Origin: Hyphomicrobiales bacterium
GTDB taxonomy: Bacteria > Pseudomonadota > Alphaproteobacteria > Rhizobiales > Rhizobiaceae
Direction: 5' to 3'
Length of the DNA: 64,000 bases
Assembly (NCBI GenBank): GCA_900468065.1
Contig: UBTA01000044.1
Location: 1-64,000, forward strand
Part shown: in pieces, positions 46,572 through 53,218 of the stretch
How the letters are laid out: each line of letters opens with the position of its first letter
How positions within the stretch are numbered: position 1 is the stretch's first letter
Notes under the pieces: model-generated
Database searches by the model: none
Told to the model about the DNA's origin: nothing
The model's input: the letters and a program-made list of their open reading frames with translations, nothing else
Made by a program: the position numbers and the translations under genes

Positions 46572-46602
46572 TTGACTTAGAGTGCGCTCTAACCCGTAGC
46601 TT
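46572..46602 (+). promoter_or_regulatory. MerR-type promoter/operator
   Basis: TTGACT (46572-46577), a 19-base spacer, TAGCTT (46597-46602). The long spacer contains the inverted repeat TTAGAG-TGCG-CTCTAA (46577-46592). This is the classic MerR arrangement, in which the regulator untwists an overlong spacer. Confidence 0.8.
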
Positions 46603-46632
46603 CCCATGCGTCGTGACGAAAGAAGGGCGTTT

Positions 46633-47061
46633 ATGAAGATTGGCAAACTGGCAAAGCGTTCGGGACTGTCAGCCTACACCATTCGTTATTATGAGCGGAT
46701 AGGGCTGCTTCCCTATGCCGACAGAGACCAATCGGGCCAACGTGATTACGACGCGTCAATCCTGATCTGGATAGAGTTTCTCGACCGTCTCAAAACGACC
46801 GGGATGCCTATTCGGGAAATGCTGCACTATGCAGCCCTACGGGAGCGCGGCGTCGGCACCGAATCGGAGCGCAGCGCGTTGCTTGAACAGCACCGTGAGC
46901 GTATCCGTGCCCATGTGGCAGAACTGCAAGCCTGCCTTTTCGTCCTCGACACCAAGATTGCCGGATATGCCGGCAAGGAACAGAGGACCAATGACCATGA
47001 CGCACCAATCCCAGAGCGCGGGCGAAAGCCGGCTGGAACGCGGCAAGCGGGCGCTCGCTGA
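46633..47061 (+). CDS. MerR-family transcriptional regulator
   Basis: A 142-residue regulator. The winged helix-turn-helix is KIGKLAKRSGLSAYTIRYYE then RIGLLPYADRDQSGQRDY, followed by a dimerisation helix. The common MerR ending is replaced by a basic tail after about residue 115. No cysteine pair for metal or redox sensing is clear. The start at 46633 follows GAAGGGCG. Its own promoter has the MerR 19-bp spacer, so it is autoregulated and likely controls the downstream gene, which overlaps its 3' end by 71 bases. Confidence 0.88.
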   Translation: MKIGKLAKRSGLSAYTIRYYERIGLLPYADRDQSGQRDYDASILIWIEFLDRLKTTGMPIREMLHYAALRERGVGTESERSALLEQHRERIRAHVAELQACLFVLDTKIAGYAGKEQRTNDHDAPIPERGRKPAGTRQAGAR

Positions 47062-47428
47062 AATCGACGGCGCGGCGGGCCACAATGTTATCGCCGCTTT
47101 GGCGGACATCGCCCCGGACTTCGCAAACTACGTGTTCGAGTTTCCATTTGGCGACATCTACAGCCGCCCTGGCCTCGATCTGCGCGCCCGCGAGATCGCC
47201 ACTATTGCGGCGCTGACTGCGATGGGAACCGCGACTCCGCAACTGAAGGTTCACATAGAAGCCGGCCTGAATGTCGGTCTAACCAAGGAGGAAGTTACCG
47301 AGACTATAATGCAAATGGCCGTTTACGCTGGTTTTCCTGCAGCGCTTAACGGCCTGTTCGCAGCCAAGGAAGTCTTTGCTGCCCTATTCCCAACAATCAG
47401 TAAGAAGGAGCACCCGCTTCCAAGGTGA
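46991..47428 (+). CDS. Carboxymuconolactone decarboxylase-family protein
   Basis: A 145-residue protein. The CMD fold shows FGDIYSRPGLDLRAREIATI, AALTAMGTATPQLKVHIEAG and LNVGLTKEEVTETIMQMAVY; it lacks the C-x2-C redox pair of AhpD, placing it in the CMD rather than peroxidase branch. GAGGA lies 4 bases before the ATG at 46991. It overlaps the MerR gene and shares its promoter. MerR/CMD pairs are frequent and thought to deal with aldehydes or other small electrophiles; this is inference. Confidence 0.85.
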   Translation: MTMTHQSQSAGESRLERGKRALAEIDGAAGHNVIAALADIAPDFANYVFEFPFGDIYSRPGLDLRAREIATIAALTAMGTATPQLKVHIEAGLNVGLTKEEVTETIMQMAVYAGFPAALNGLFAAKEVFAALFPTISKKEHPLPR

Positions 47429-47527
47429 ATGTTAGTGTCGGGCACCACATGACGCGCAAATCCTATTATTTGTGACAAGAATTTCACCATTGGTATAAGA
47501 GAAATATATATATTTAACAAACCTGCT

Positions 47528-47560
47528 CGCAAAGGTCGGCGCAAGGAGCCAACCTTTGCG
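47528..47560. terminator. Strong hairpin between the CMD gene and the 95-bp repeat
   Basis: CGCAAAGGT (47528-47536) pairs with ACCTTTGCG (47552-47560) and, inside one mismatch, GGC pairs with GCC around GCAAGGA. It is 100 bases after the CMD stop and lacks a T-run. It may be a terminator-like or mobile-repeat structure. Confidence 0.4.
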
Positions 47561-47586
47561 GCGGGTGAATGATCGCTTCGAGGGTA

Positions 47587-47628
47587 GAAAGCGACTTCGG
47601 AAAGAATGCGCCGCGAAAAGCGGCCATG
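47587..47628 (+). repeat. Dispersed degenerate repeat, copy 2
   Basis: AAAGCGACTTCGGAAAGAAT followed by GCGCCGCGAAAAGCGGCC. It matches 46461-46503 and sits directly before the 95-bp inverted repeat copy. Confidence 0.5.
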
Positions 47629-47633
47629 CGTGG

Positions 47634-47728
47634 TTCGCGCCCCGCACCACCAAGACGGCCGAATAGACTTCTGCCAAACATCCTCTTTATCCTTTAGACC
47701 AGCACCCGAAAGCCAAGCCAGCCTCGTA
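47634..47728 (-). repeat. 95-bp repeat, copy B (inverted relative to 1961-2055)
   Basis: Reverse-complement partner of 1961-2055, 92 of 95 bases identical. The plus strand still encodes FAPRTTKTAE and a stop, the exact C-terminus of the SphA-like protein at 2.0 kb, but the rest of that gene is absent here. The other half is the 3' end of the small gene at 47694. Confidence 0.95.
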
Positions 47729-47873
47729 ATTTGTTGAGCATGCCGTCATCCTCTAAATCTTGGTCATCGTCGGGGGCTGGATCGGAAGGCTTGTCGGGGT
47801 CCGGTTCCGTAGGTCGAGGCACAGATGGGACTGGGGTGAACGGTTCTGGGCCGGGGTTAACGGGAAGCGTCAT
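47694..47873 (-). CDS. Small proline/aspartate-rich protein (59 aa)
   Basis: MTLPVNPGPEPFTPVPSV, then a PDPDKPSDPAPDDDQDLEDD acidic stretch and a GWLGFRVLV end. AGGAGG lies 6 bases before the ATG at 47873, and a full EcfG promoter (47901-47925) lies just upstream. No domain is known to me. Short Pro-rich proteins of this type occur in rhizobial general-stress regulons. Its last codons lie within the 95-bp repeat, and a second, intron-truncated copy of that end is at 1961-1995. Confidence 0.7.
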   Translation of the reverse strand: MTLPVNPGPEPFTPVPSVPRPTEPDPDKPSDPAPDDDQDLEDDGMLNKLRGWLGFRVLV

Positions 47874-47900
47874 GGCGTGTCCTCCTTTCTGGGACGAATA

Positions 47901-47925
47901 AACGCGCATGCTTTCTCATTGTTCC
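47901..47925 (-). promoter_or_regulatory. EcfG general-stress promoter of the 59-aa gene
   Basis: On the minus strand GGAAC (47925-47921), exactly 16 bases, CGTT (47904-47901). This is a full match to the EcfG consensus and is placed about 30 bases before the start codon. Confidence 0.75.
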
Positions 47926-47994
47926 CGCTACCACCACCCGCTTTAAAAGTTGCCATCCCAGCGAACGTAACCAGGGTATGAAACGAGCGCTGCT

Positions 47995-48180
47995 CTATGC
48001 GTCGCGTTTGGGGTCTGTCGGAAAGGCCCTTATCTCGGCGTCCGCGATATCGGCTATGTCCATCAAGATTTGAGCCGGATGATAGCCTTGTCCAACAAGT
48101 TCTGCGACCAGTCGTTGAAATCCGCGTTTAACTTTGACAACTCTTTGTTTGTCGGCATCAAATTGCAGTATGACGGCCAT
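47995..48180 (-). CDS. Small hypothetical protein (61 aa)
   Basis: MAVILQFDADKQRVVKVKRG, then FQRLVAELVGQGYHPAQILM and an acidic-helix end. It has the look of a folded two-helix protein. GAGGG precedes the ATG at 48180. I recognise no family. Confidence 0.55.
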   Translation of the reverse strand: MAVILQFDADKQRVVKVKRGFQRLVAELVGQGYHPAQILMDIADIADAEIRAFPTDPKRDA

Positions 48181-48466
48181 GAGCTTTTCCCTCACGTTGC
48201 CACGAGATGGGGAGATATTCTGTCATATATATTATGATGCGCAACAATTTGTGCGAAGGTTCACGTTGATGCCGATTTATGTACGAAAGCGTACTGTAGC
48301 GTGCTTTGTGCGCAAAGGAGGATATTCGAGGTGTCAGTGACACGGGGGAAGCGGCATGGCAACTTCCAATATCGTGGGTAGGGTTTCATCATGAGGCGCG
48401 GAATGGAATGATCGCGCATAATGGAGGTCCAATCTACTTATAATCCCAGTGATCTGACAGATTGCC
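48181..48466. other. Intergenic, nothing recognised
   Basis: AT-rich in part (ATATATATTATGATGC near 48224-48239). No gene, promoter or terminator could be supported. Confidence 0.4.
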
Positions 48467-49024
48467 TTAGTTGTTCTCGCAGTTTTTATAGTGAGCCCGA
48501 AGATTGGCGCGGTCGCTGCTTGTTCGATTCCTAAGGTCGATCATTTGCTCGTCCTTCAGATTTGTCTCTATTGCCATCATAACCGTTTCGAACGCCGCAC
48601 CAATCAGCTCGGTACCCCCGTGGAAATCGCTGGCCACCGAGGGGGCAACACGTTCGGAATTTTTCCGCAGCAAGCTCAGCACCTCAACTAGGAGATGAGC
48701 GGCGGCTAGGGGTTCCCGGGTAGCTACTACACACGCGTTTTCAAATTCTCCGTCATCAGCCAGTCGTCGATATGCGTCGACGAGTGCGGTAGACGCAGCG
48801 CGATCCCTTTCGGTCGCTTCTTTGATATCCGCGATTATCGAGTCGAGCTGTTCGACCGCGACTGCATTGTCAGAGCCATGATTGCTTGAGACCAAAAGTC
48901 CCATTTTAGCCATAGAAGCTCCAAGCTGAGCTGCCACCAGAGCAGCTGTACTGCCGCTTATCCGTGGGGACGCTCGGCCGATGTCAGCGAGCAACTCCTC
49001 AAGTGTACTGTCCTGTAACTGCAT
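48467..49024 (-). CDS. Cyclodeaminase/cyclohydrolase (FTCD C-terminal) family protein
   Basis: A 185-residue all-helical protein resembling the formiminotransferase-cyclodeaminase C-terminal domain, which acts on 5-formimino- or methenyl-tetrahydrofolate. The N-terminal signature IGRASPRISGSTAALVAAQL corresponds to the usual SPAPGGGSAAAL block but lacks the glycine run, so activity may be reduced. AAGGA is 6 bases before the ATG. It stands alone without folate genes and is preceded by an EcfG-like promoter. Confidence 0.7.
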   Translation of the reverse strand: MQLQDSTLEELLADIGRASPRISGSTAALVAAQLGASMAKMGLLVSSNHGSDNAVAVEQLDSIIADIKEATERDRAASTALVDAYRRLADDGEFENACVVATREPLAAAHLLVEVLSLLRKNSERVAPSVASDFHGGTELIGAAFETVMMAIETNLKDEQMIDLRNRTSSDRANLRAHYKNCENN

Positions 49025-49073
49025 CTGGAGTCCTTCAAAATGGCTGGGAATCTATCACTTCCGGAGGGATTAA

Positions 49074-49098
49074 AACCCCGGACTAATGGTCAGGTTCC
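49074..49098 (-). promoter_or_regulatory. EcfG-like promoter of the cyclodeaminase-family gene
   Basis: Minus strand GGAAC (49098-49094), 17 bases, GTT (49076-49074). The consensus C before GTT is G. It is placed about 50 bases before the start codon. Confidence 0.55.
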
Positions 49099-49209
49099 GC
49101 CTTCGCCAAGCCGTCATAAGCGGCACCGACGAACCTTTAGACCTTTAGATCGTGGCCCAGCGAGTATGTGGCAATCTTCGTCCGTCGACAGACTCCTTGA
49201 ATTCACCGT

Positions 49210-49663
49210 CTAGTCGCGCCGGACGTACCATTTGTCAGTGCCGGTATCGATGCGCTCGCGTTTTGACATGTGCTTCTCCGTGATTACCGTGTTTTCTCGG
49301 TTCCCGCAGCGGCTACCGGCTGGGCTATCTCCACCTGTACCGGACTCCGAGGTTGGATCACCATCCGTTGTTGCGGTCTGCATCTGCTTCCCGGCTGGTT
49401 GACTATTGTCGATCACCTTTTTGTCCGTCGGGGTGACCACGGCGTTTGGCGTGGAAGTCGTTGTTTGGTCGATTTCTGTAGCCGCATCATTATCGACGGC
49501 TTTGCCGTACATTACCGAGATGCCGCATGCGACCATCGCCAGCAAGATGTCCCGGTCGGCACCATCAAAACTGGGCGCCCACGAAACCAAGCCGGGCTTC
49601 AACGACTTTGCCCGCTTCCACCGCGTCGACCCGGTCGCCGCGTTCGTCAATGTATGTAGCCAT
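49210..49663 (-). pseudogene. Small membrane-anchored stress-type protein, frameshifted
   Basis: From the ATG at 49663 one frame reads MATYIDERGDRVDAVEAGKV and stops at 49565. A second frame, open through the same region, continues with SFDGADRDILLAMVACGISV (a membrane segment) and a Thr/Asp-rich tail (TSTPNAVVTPTDKKVIDNSQ) to 49210. The MATYID start plus single membrane segment plus polar tail is a layout I associate with small rhizobial proteins, so one frameshift near 49570-49600 is likely. An EcfG-like promoter lies upstream. Confidence 0.5.
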
Positions 49664-49693
49664 GGCATCATCTTCTTGAATTCAATGCCGCTC

Positions 49694-49718
49694 AACCTTT
49701 TCATACGCCGATTGTTCC
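49694..49718 (-). promoter_or_regulatory. EcfG-like promoter of the small membrane protein
   Basis: Minus strand GGAAC (49718-49714), 17 bases, GTT (49696-49694). The expected transcript starts near 49687, which supports the ATG at 49663 and excludes the open-frame start at 49704. Confidence 0.55.
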
Positions 49719-49752
49719 CGCCCGTAGCGTTGCGCGACTTTCGCTTCTGCCG

Positions 49753-49947
49753 TTACGAGGCTCGATGTTTTGGCTTGCGCGGCGGAGCGTTGATCTCAAG
49801 CTCATGTCGGCTGGCGAAACGTCCAAGCATTTGTGAAATCTTACGGGCTTCAGCCTTCTCGATGTTGTTTTTCTTGCAATGCTCGTCGACGTCATAAAGT
49901 GGCTTGGCGTGATGGCTGGTTTGACGGTTATCAATGTGTTTGGTCAT
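49753..49947 (-). CDS. Small basic hypothetical protein (64 aa)
   Basis: MTKHIDNRQTSHHAKPLYDV, then CKKNNIEKAEARKISQMLGR and a basic NAPPRKPKHRAS end. GGGAGGA is 7 bases before the ATG and a perfect EcfG promoter is upstream. A 60-residue basic protein under stress control; no domain is recognised. Confidence 0.7.
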   Translation of the reverse strand: MTKHIDNRQTSHHAKPLYDVDEHCKKNNIEKAEARKISQMLGRFASRHELEINAPPRKPKHRAS

Positions 49948-49968
49948 GACTTAATCCTCCCGTCAAAA

Positions 49969-49993
49969 AACGTAAAAACAGTCTTGAAGTTCC
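49969..49993 (-). promoter_or_regulatory. EcfG general-stress promoter of the 64-aa gene
   Basis: Minus strand GGAAC (49993-49989), exactly 16 bases, CGTT (49972-49969). Full consensus match, about 22 bases before the start codon. Confidence 0.75.
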
Positions 49994-50149
49994 CGGACCC
50001 ACAGTGTTGAAAGCTGATTTTTTGACGGAATTGTGCTATCTACGAAGCTGGGCCAGCGGTCCGCCCATTCAAGCAATCCAGGCCACTTGAACGGGTACTC
50101 GGAACCTCGCATTTCGTAGCGAGCGCACCAAGGCATGAGGTGAGGGGAA

Positions 50150-50638
50150 ATGCACGAACTGGATCGGGCAATTGAAATTTCACTGGAGGCGCATGCGGGG
50201 CAGACTGACAAAACGGGAGAGCCGTATTACCTCCATTGCAACCGCGTCGCAGCGGCAGTGTCTACCATTGCTGAGAAAACCGTCGCCTATCTGCATGATG
50301 TCGTGGAAAAGAGCGAGGGTTGGTCGATTGAGAGACTTAAAGCGGAGGGTTTCTCTGACGTAATCGTCTCGGCTGTCGACGCCCTGACAAAGCGGGAGAA
50401 CGAAAACGAGGATGACTTTGTGCGACGTGCGGCGTCAAATCGTCTTGCTAGACCCGTGAAGGAAGCCGATCTAAGGGACAACCTTGACCAGGCCAAGGCG
50501 AGTGGGCTCGATCCCGCGAAATATCTCGAGGACTTGAAAACGTTGAGCAAGACCGGTAGCGCCGAACCGGCCCACGACAGGCATGATATTAAGGATGCCC
50601 ACCCGTCGAGCGAGTGGCAGGGCCGCTTAACTGAATGA
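50150..50638 (+). CDS. Small HD-domain protein, SpoT/MESH1-like hydrolase
   Basis: A 162-residue protein. AIEISLEAHAGQTDKTGEPY, YLHCNRVAAAV and VAYLHDVVEKSEGWSIERL follow the order of small alarmone hydrolases (first His, HD pair, ED-like pair changed to EK), and DLRDNLDQAK stands where the last metal Asp should be. GAGGTGAGGGG precedes the ATG. Such enzymes remove pyrophosphate from (p)ppGpp; substitutions in the E-D motif leave activity uncertain. It faces the stress-promoter cluster. Confidence 0.75.
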   Translation: MHELDRAIEISLEAHAGQTDKTGEPYYLHCNRVAAAVSTIAEKTVAYLHDVVEKSEGWSIERLKAEGFSDVIVSAVDALTKRENENEDDFVRRAASNRLARPVKEADLRDNLDQAKASGLDPAKYLEDLKTLSKTGSAEPAHDRHDIKDAHPSSEWQGRLTE

Positions 50639-51020
50639 TCCCACAGCCGGTAACTTCGCCTTCTTCTACGACCGGACTTTGACGGTTTTGTTCCGTGGAA
50701 TACGATCTCTGGTCCGGTTCTACAGTCGTAGGGTCTCGGTGGCGATCCAGTTCCAAAGAGTGCGGTTTCGGCATTGAAGCTGGGTGAGTGAGTGGGGCGT
50801 GCGGAGTTCAGTCGAAAGAATTCATAAAGGTCCTGAACCACCGAGGAAGGCGGTGCACGGATCACTAGGCCTCTGGGTAGTCTCCGGGTTGGGGGCAAGC
50901 TGGCGATAAAGGACATCAAGCCTGAGAAGCTTGGCTTCTATTTCGGCGGCGCGAGCGCCGAGTTGCCCGCATACCGGAGCATGTCGATCACAACCCGACG
51001 GCCGACGTCCAGGTCGAGGA
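50639..51020. other. Intergenic before the repC remnant
   Basis: No gene. One frame contains LAIKDIKPEKLGFYFGGASA (about 50899-50958), which is protein-like but unrecognised. It may be eroded coding sequence. Confidence 0.35.
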
Positions 51021-51305
51021 CTTGTCGACTATCCGGAGACGAACCTTGTCGACGGGAACAAGCTTGTGGTTTTTCCATCGAATGCGCAGCTCTCCACCCG
51101 CGCCAATGGGATAGCCGAGACGACGCTTCGCGAAAACTTGGCGGTTCTCGTGAATGCCGGCATGCTCCATCGCAAGGATAGGCGGAACGGCGCGCGGAAG
51201 GATTGCGCAGGCGACCTTCAAGATGCCTTTGGGTTCCGCCTGGCGCCGCTCTTGGCAAGATCAGAGGACCCAGATGAAATAGCTCGCTTGTCTGAAGTCA
51301 CTTAG
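51021..51305 (+). pseudogene. repC: RepC replication-initiator fragment
   Basis: RepC starts replication of repABC plasmids and chromids. The frame reads LVDYPETNLVDGNKLVVFPS, NAQLSTRANGIAETTLRENL, AVLVNAGMLHRKDRRNGARK and DAFGFRLAPLLARSED, which follows the N-terminal DNA-binding half of RepC (normally about 400-430 residues). Both the first about 60 and the last about 250 residues are missing, and no repA or repB is near. It is a relic, not an active origin. Confidence 0.75.
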
Positions 51306-51581
51306 ACAATACACCATGGCCAGGCCGGCTATTGGAGGCGAAGAGGAGAAGTCTCCGTATCACATTCAACCGACCTGCCGATCCTTCACACATTTTACCT
51401 TTCGTTCACCATGTGGAGTTACCGTGGGCCACCTCGCGTTTTAGTTCTGCGTCCGCGAGGCATCCGTAACTGCGCCTCTTCGACCTGGATGCGAGCGTTG
51501 GAGCATTTTCTGGAAGCCACAAAGCTCCTTTGTCGTTTGGCCTGCTACCTATGTTCGCTGCGAAGAGCCACGGCGCCCTGG

Positions 51582-51789
51582 ATTGATACAGGAACGGTAA
51601 AGTGGTTCAACGCAACGAAGGGTTTTGGGTTCATCCAGCCTGACGACGGCGGCAACGACGTGTTCGTTCACGTGTCAGCGGTAGAACGTGCTGGTATGCG
51701 CGGGTTGAATGATGGTCAGAAGATCACCCTGTGAATTGGTGAAGGACCGTAAGTCCGGCAAGATGTCGGCAGACAATCTGCAGGCCTGA
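51582..51789 (+). pseudogene. Cold-shock protein remnant, start lost and frameshifted
   Basis: [36 protein letters not shown] and LNDGQKIT are the CspA RNA-binding motifs. The codon where ATG is expected reads ATT. After KIT an extra base ends the frame at TGA, while the next frame continues ELVKDRKSGKMSADNLQA, the normal C-terminus, to a stop at 51789. Two lesions make it a pseudogene. Confidence 0.8.
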
Positions 51790-52019
51790 AACGCCTGCGA
51801 TTTTGAAACAGCGATAATCGGTTGGGTCGATCCCGGCCACTCTCTTACCATCGATGAGAAGGGGGAGGGGAGTATCCCGACAACGTATCGGCGTGTGTCA
51901 ACCGGGAAAAGTTCAGTTGGAGGCTCCGCGAACGAGACGCCGCCCAAGGACGCCTCCATTCTCGCTTTCCGTCTGCCTCATATGAGGCAATAGATAGCCT
52001 AACTGAAAAGGAAGAGACG

Positions 52020-52451
52020 ATGCTCGCATTCTCAGATGTAGCCGATGTACTGGGCCTTCCGGCAAAGGAGATCGCTGCGCGTTCTCCGTTTGGTTTGATG
52101 TCCCGAATCGAGGATGGATTGCCTATCGGCGCCCTTGAGCGAGTTGCTCATCTTCTCGCACCGAGCGATGCGCAGTTCAAATATCGATTAATTGCGAAAG
52201 CCACCTATGAGAGGCGCAAGACCGCGCTCCGCCTGTCCTCGGACGAGGGCACGCGTCTTGCACGAGTAGCTCGCGTCTGGAGCCTGGCGATGGATGTCTG
52301 GCAAACAGAAGAGGAGGCTCGAGATTTCCTGTTTCGCTCCCATCCTGTGCTGGAGGACAGACGTCCCATCGACGTCGTCATTTAGAGTGAGATCGGTGCG
52401 GAGCTTGTACTCGACGTTCTTGGAAGTCTGAAATATGGCAGTGCTGCGTGA
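52020..52451 (+). pseudogene. Xre/MbcA/ParS-type antitoxin with in-frame amber stop
   Basis: Antitoxin of an Xre-RES toxin-antitoxin pair. The frame reads FSDVADVLGLPAKEIAARSP, AHLLAPSDAQFKYRLIAKAT and VWSLAMDVWQTEEEARDFLF, then HPVLEDRRPIDVVI and TAG at 52383. The same frame goes on with SEIGAELVLDVLGSLKYGSA to TGA at 52449, which is the family's usual C-terminal end. The amber codon thus removes the last about 20 residues that normally close the toxin-binding domain. AAGGAAGAG precedes the ATG. Confidence 0.8.
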
Positions 52452-52474
52452 CAGCGCAAGTTCTCGACTAAACA

Positions 52475-52917
52475 TTGACCAGTTTCAGGATTGGCGATCC
52501 AGGCGGCGCCTATCCTATCTTTGACGCGACGAGCTCAACGATCGCGCCGGGCCGGTGGAACACGCCCGGCAGTCCATTGATCTATATCAGCGCCCATTAT
52601 TCGACGGCGTTGGTACAGGGAAGCGTCCGACTGCCACCGAACCAGCACTATGTCGAGATAACGTTCCCGTCGGCTTTTACTACGCGGTTTTTTCTCCGCC
52701 GGCGCTACCGGGATGGGACAGCGTGCCGGCGACGGTCAGCAAGGAATTTGGTGAGCGGTGGCGTTCGGAACGGCGCAGCGCCATCCTCTTGTTGCCCAGC
52801 GTCGTTACCCGGCTCGATCATAATGTACTGATCAATCCGGCCCATCCGGAGTTCGCAGTGATCAGCGCCAGTCTGCACCAACCGGTGTACTGGGATAGCC
52901 GTTTTTTTGGCTCGTAG
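52475..52917 (+). pseudogene. RES-domain toxin, frameshifted
   Basis: RES toxins degrade cellular NAD+. The first frame gives FRIGDPGGAYPIFDATSSTI, APGRWNTPGSPLIYISAHYS and LPPNQHYVEITFP. Near 52670 it must shift to a second frame: GFYYAVFSPPALPGWDSVPA, VSKEFGERWRSERRSAILLL, NVLINPAHPEFAVISASLHQ and WDSRFFGS, ending at 52917. R-G-Y/H-type RES residues are present, but the frame is broken, and the initiator is also unclear (TTG). With the damaged antitoxin the locus is probably dead. Confidence 0.8.
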
Positions 52918-53218
52918 AAGGGGCGGTGATCACACGTGATCTCTGCGAGAGGCGCAGTCCGCCGGTATAACCCAGCGACAGCGTGCCCTGGTCGCGCATG
53001 TCGCGTGTGCTAAATGACCGTCTTCAACATTGTGATCAGGTCTTTCCGGCAGAAAGGTTCCCATTCGAGCAGGAAGTACGGTATGGCAGTTGCGGATGCC
53101 AGCGGGACCGCGAGCGGCGTGATGGAAAATCTGTCCCCACACAGTCCCTTATACAAGCTAACAGCGGCCATGGCGGTTGCTGATCTCTATCAGTTACGAG
53201 CGATCCGCCCCGCGGTAA
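52918..53218. other. Intergenic, nothing recognised
   Basis: About 300 bases after the RES remnant, convergent with the CapK-like gene. An open frame from 53014 has no recognisable motif. Confidence 0.4.

Noticed and set aside
49067-49180. tRNA-like segment upstream of the cyclodeaminase gene
   Set aside because: No cloverleaf could be formed and no T-arm GTTCGA-type motif is present at the right place.
50686-50710. A further GGAAC site on the minus strand near 50690
   Set aside because: The downstream box reads GTC instead of GTT and no gene follows at the right distance.
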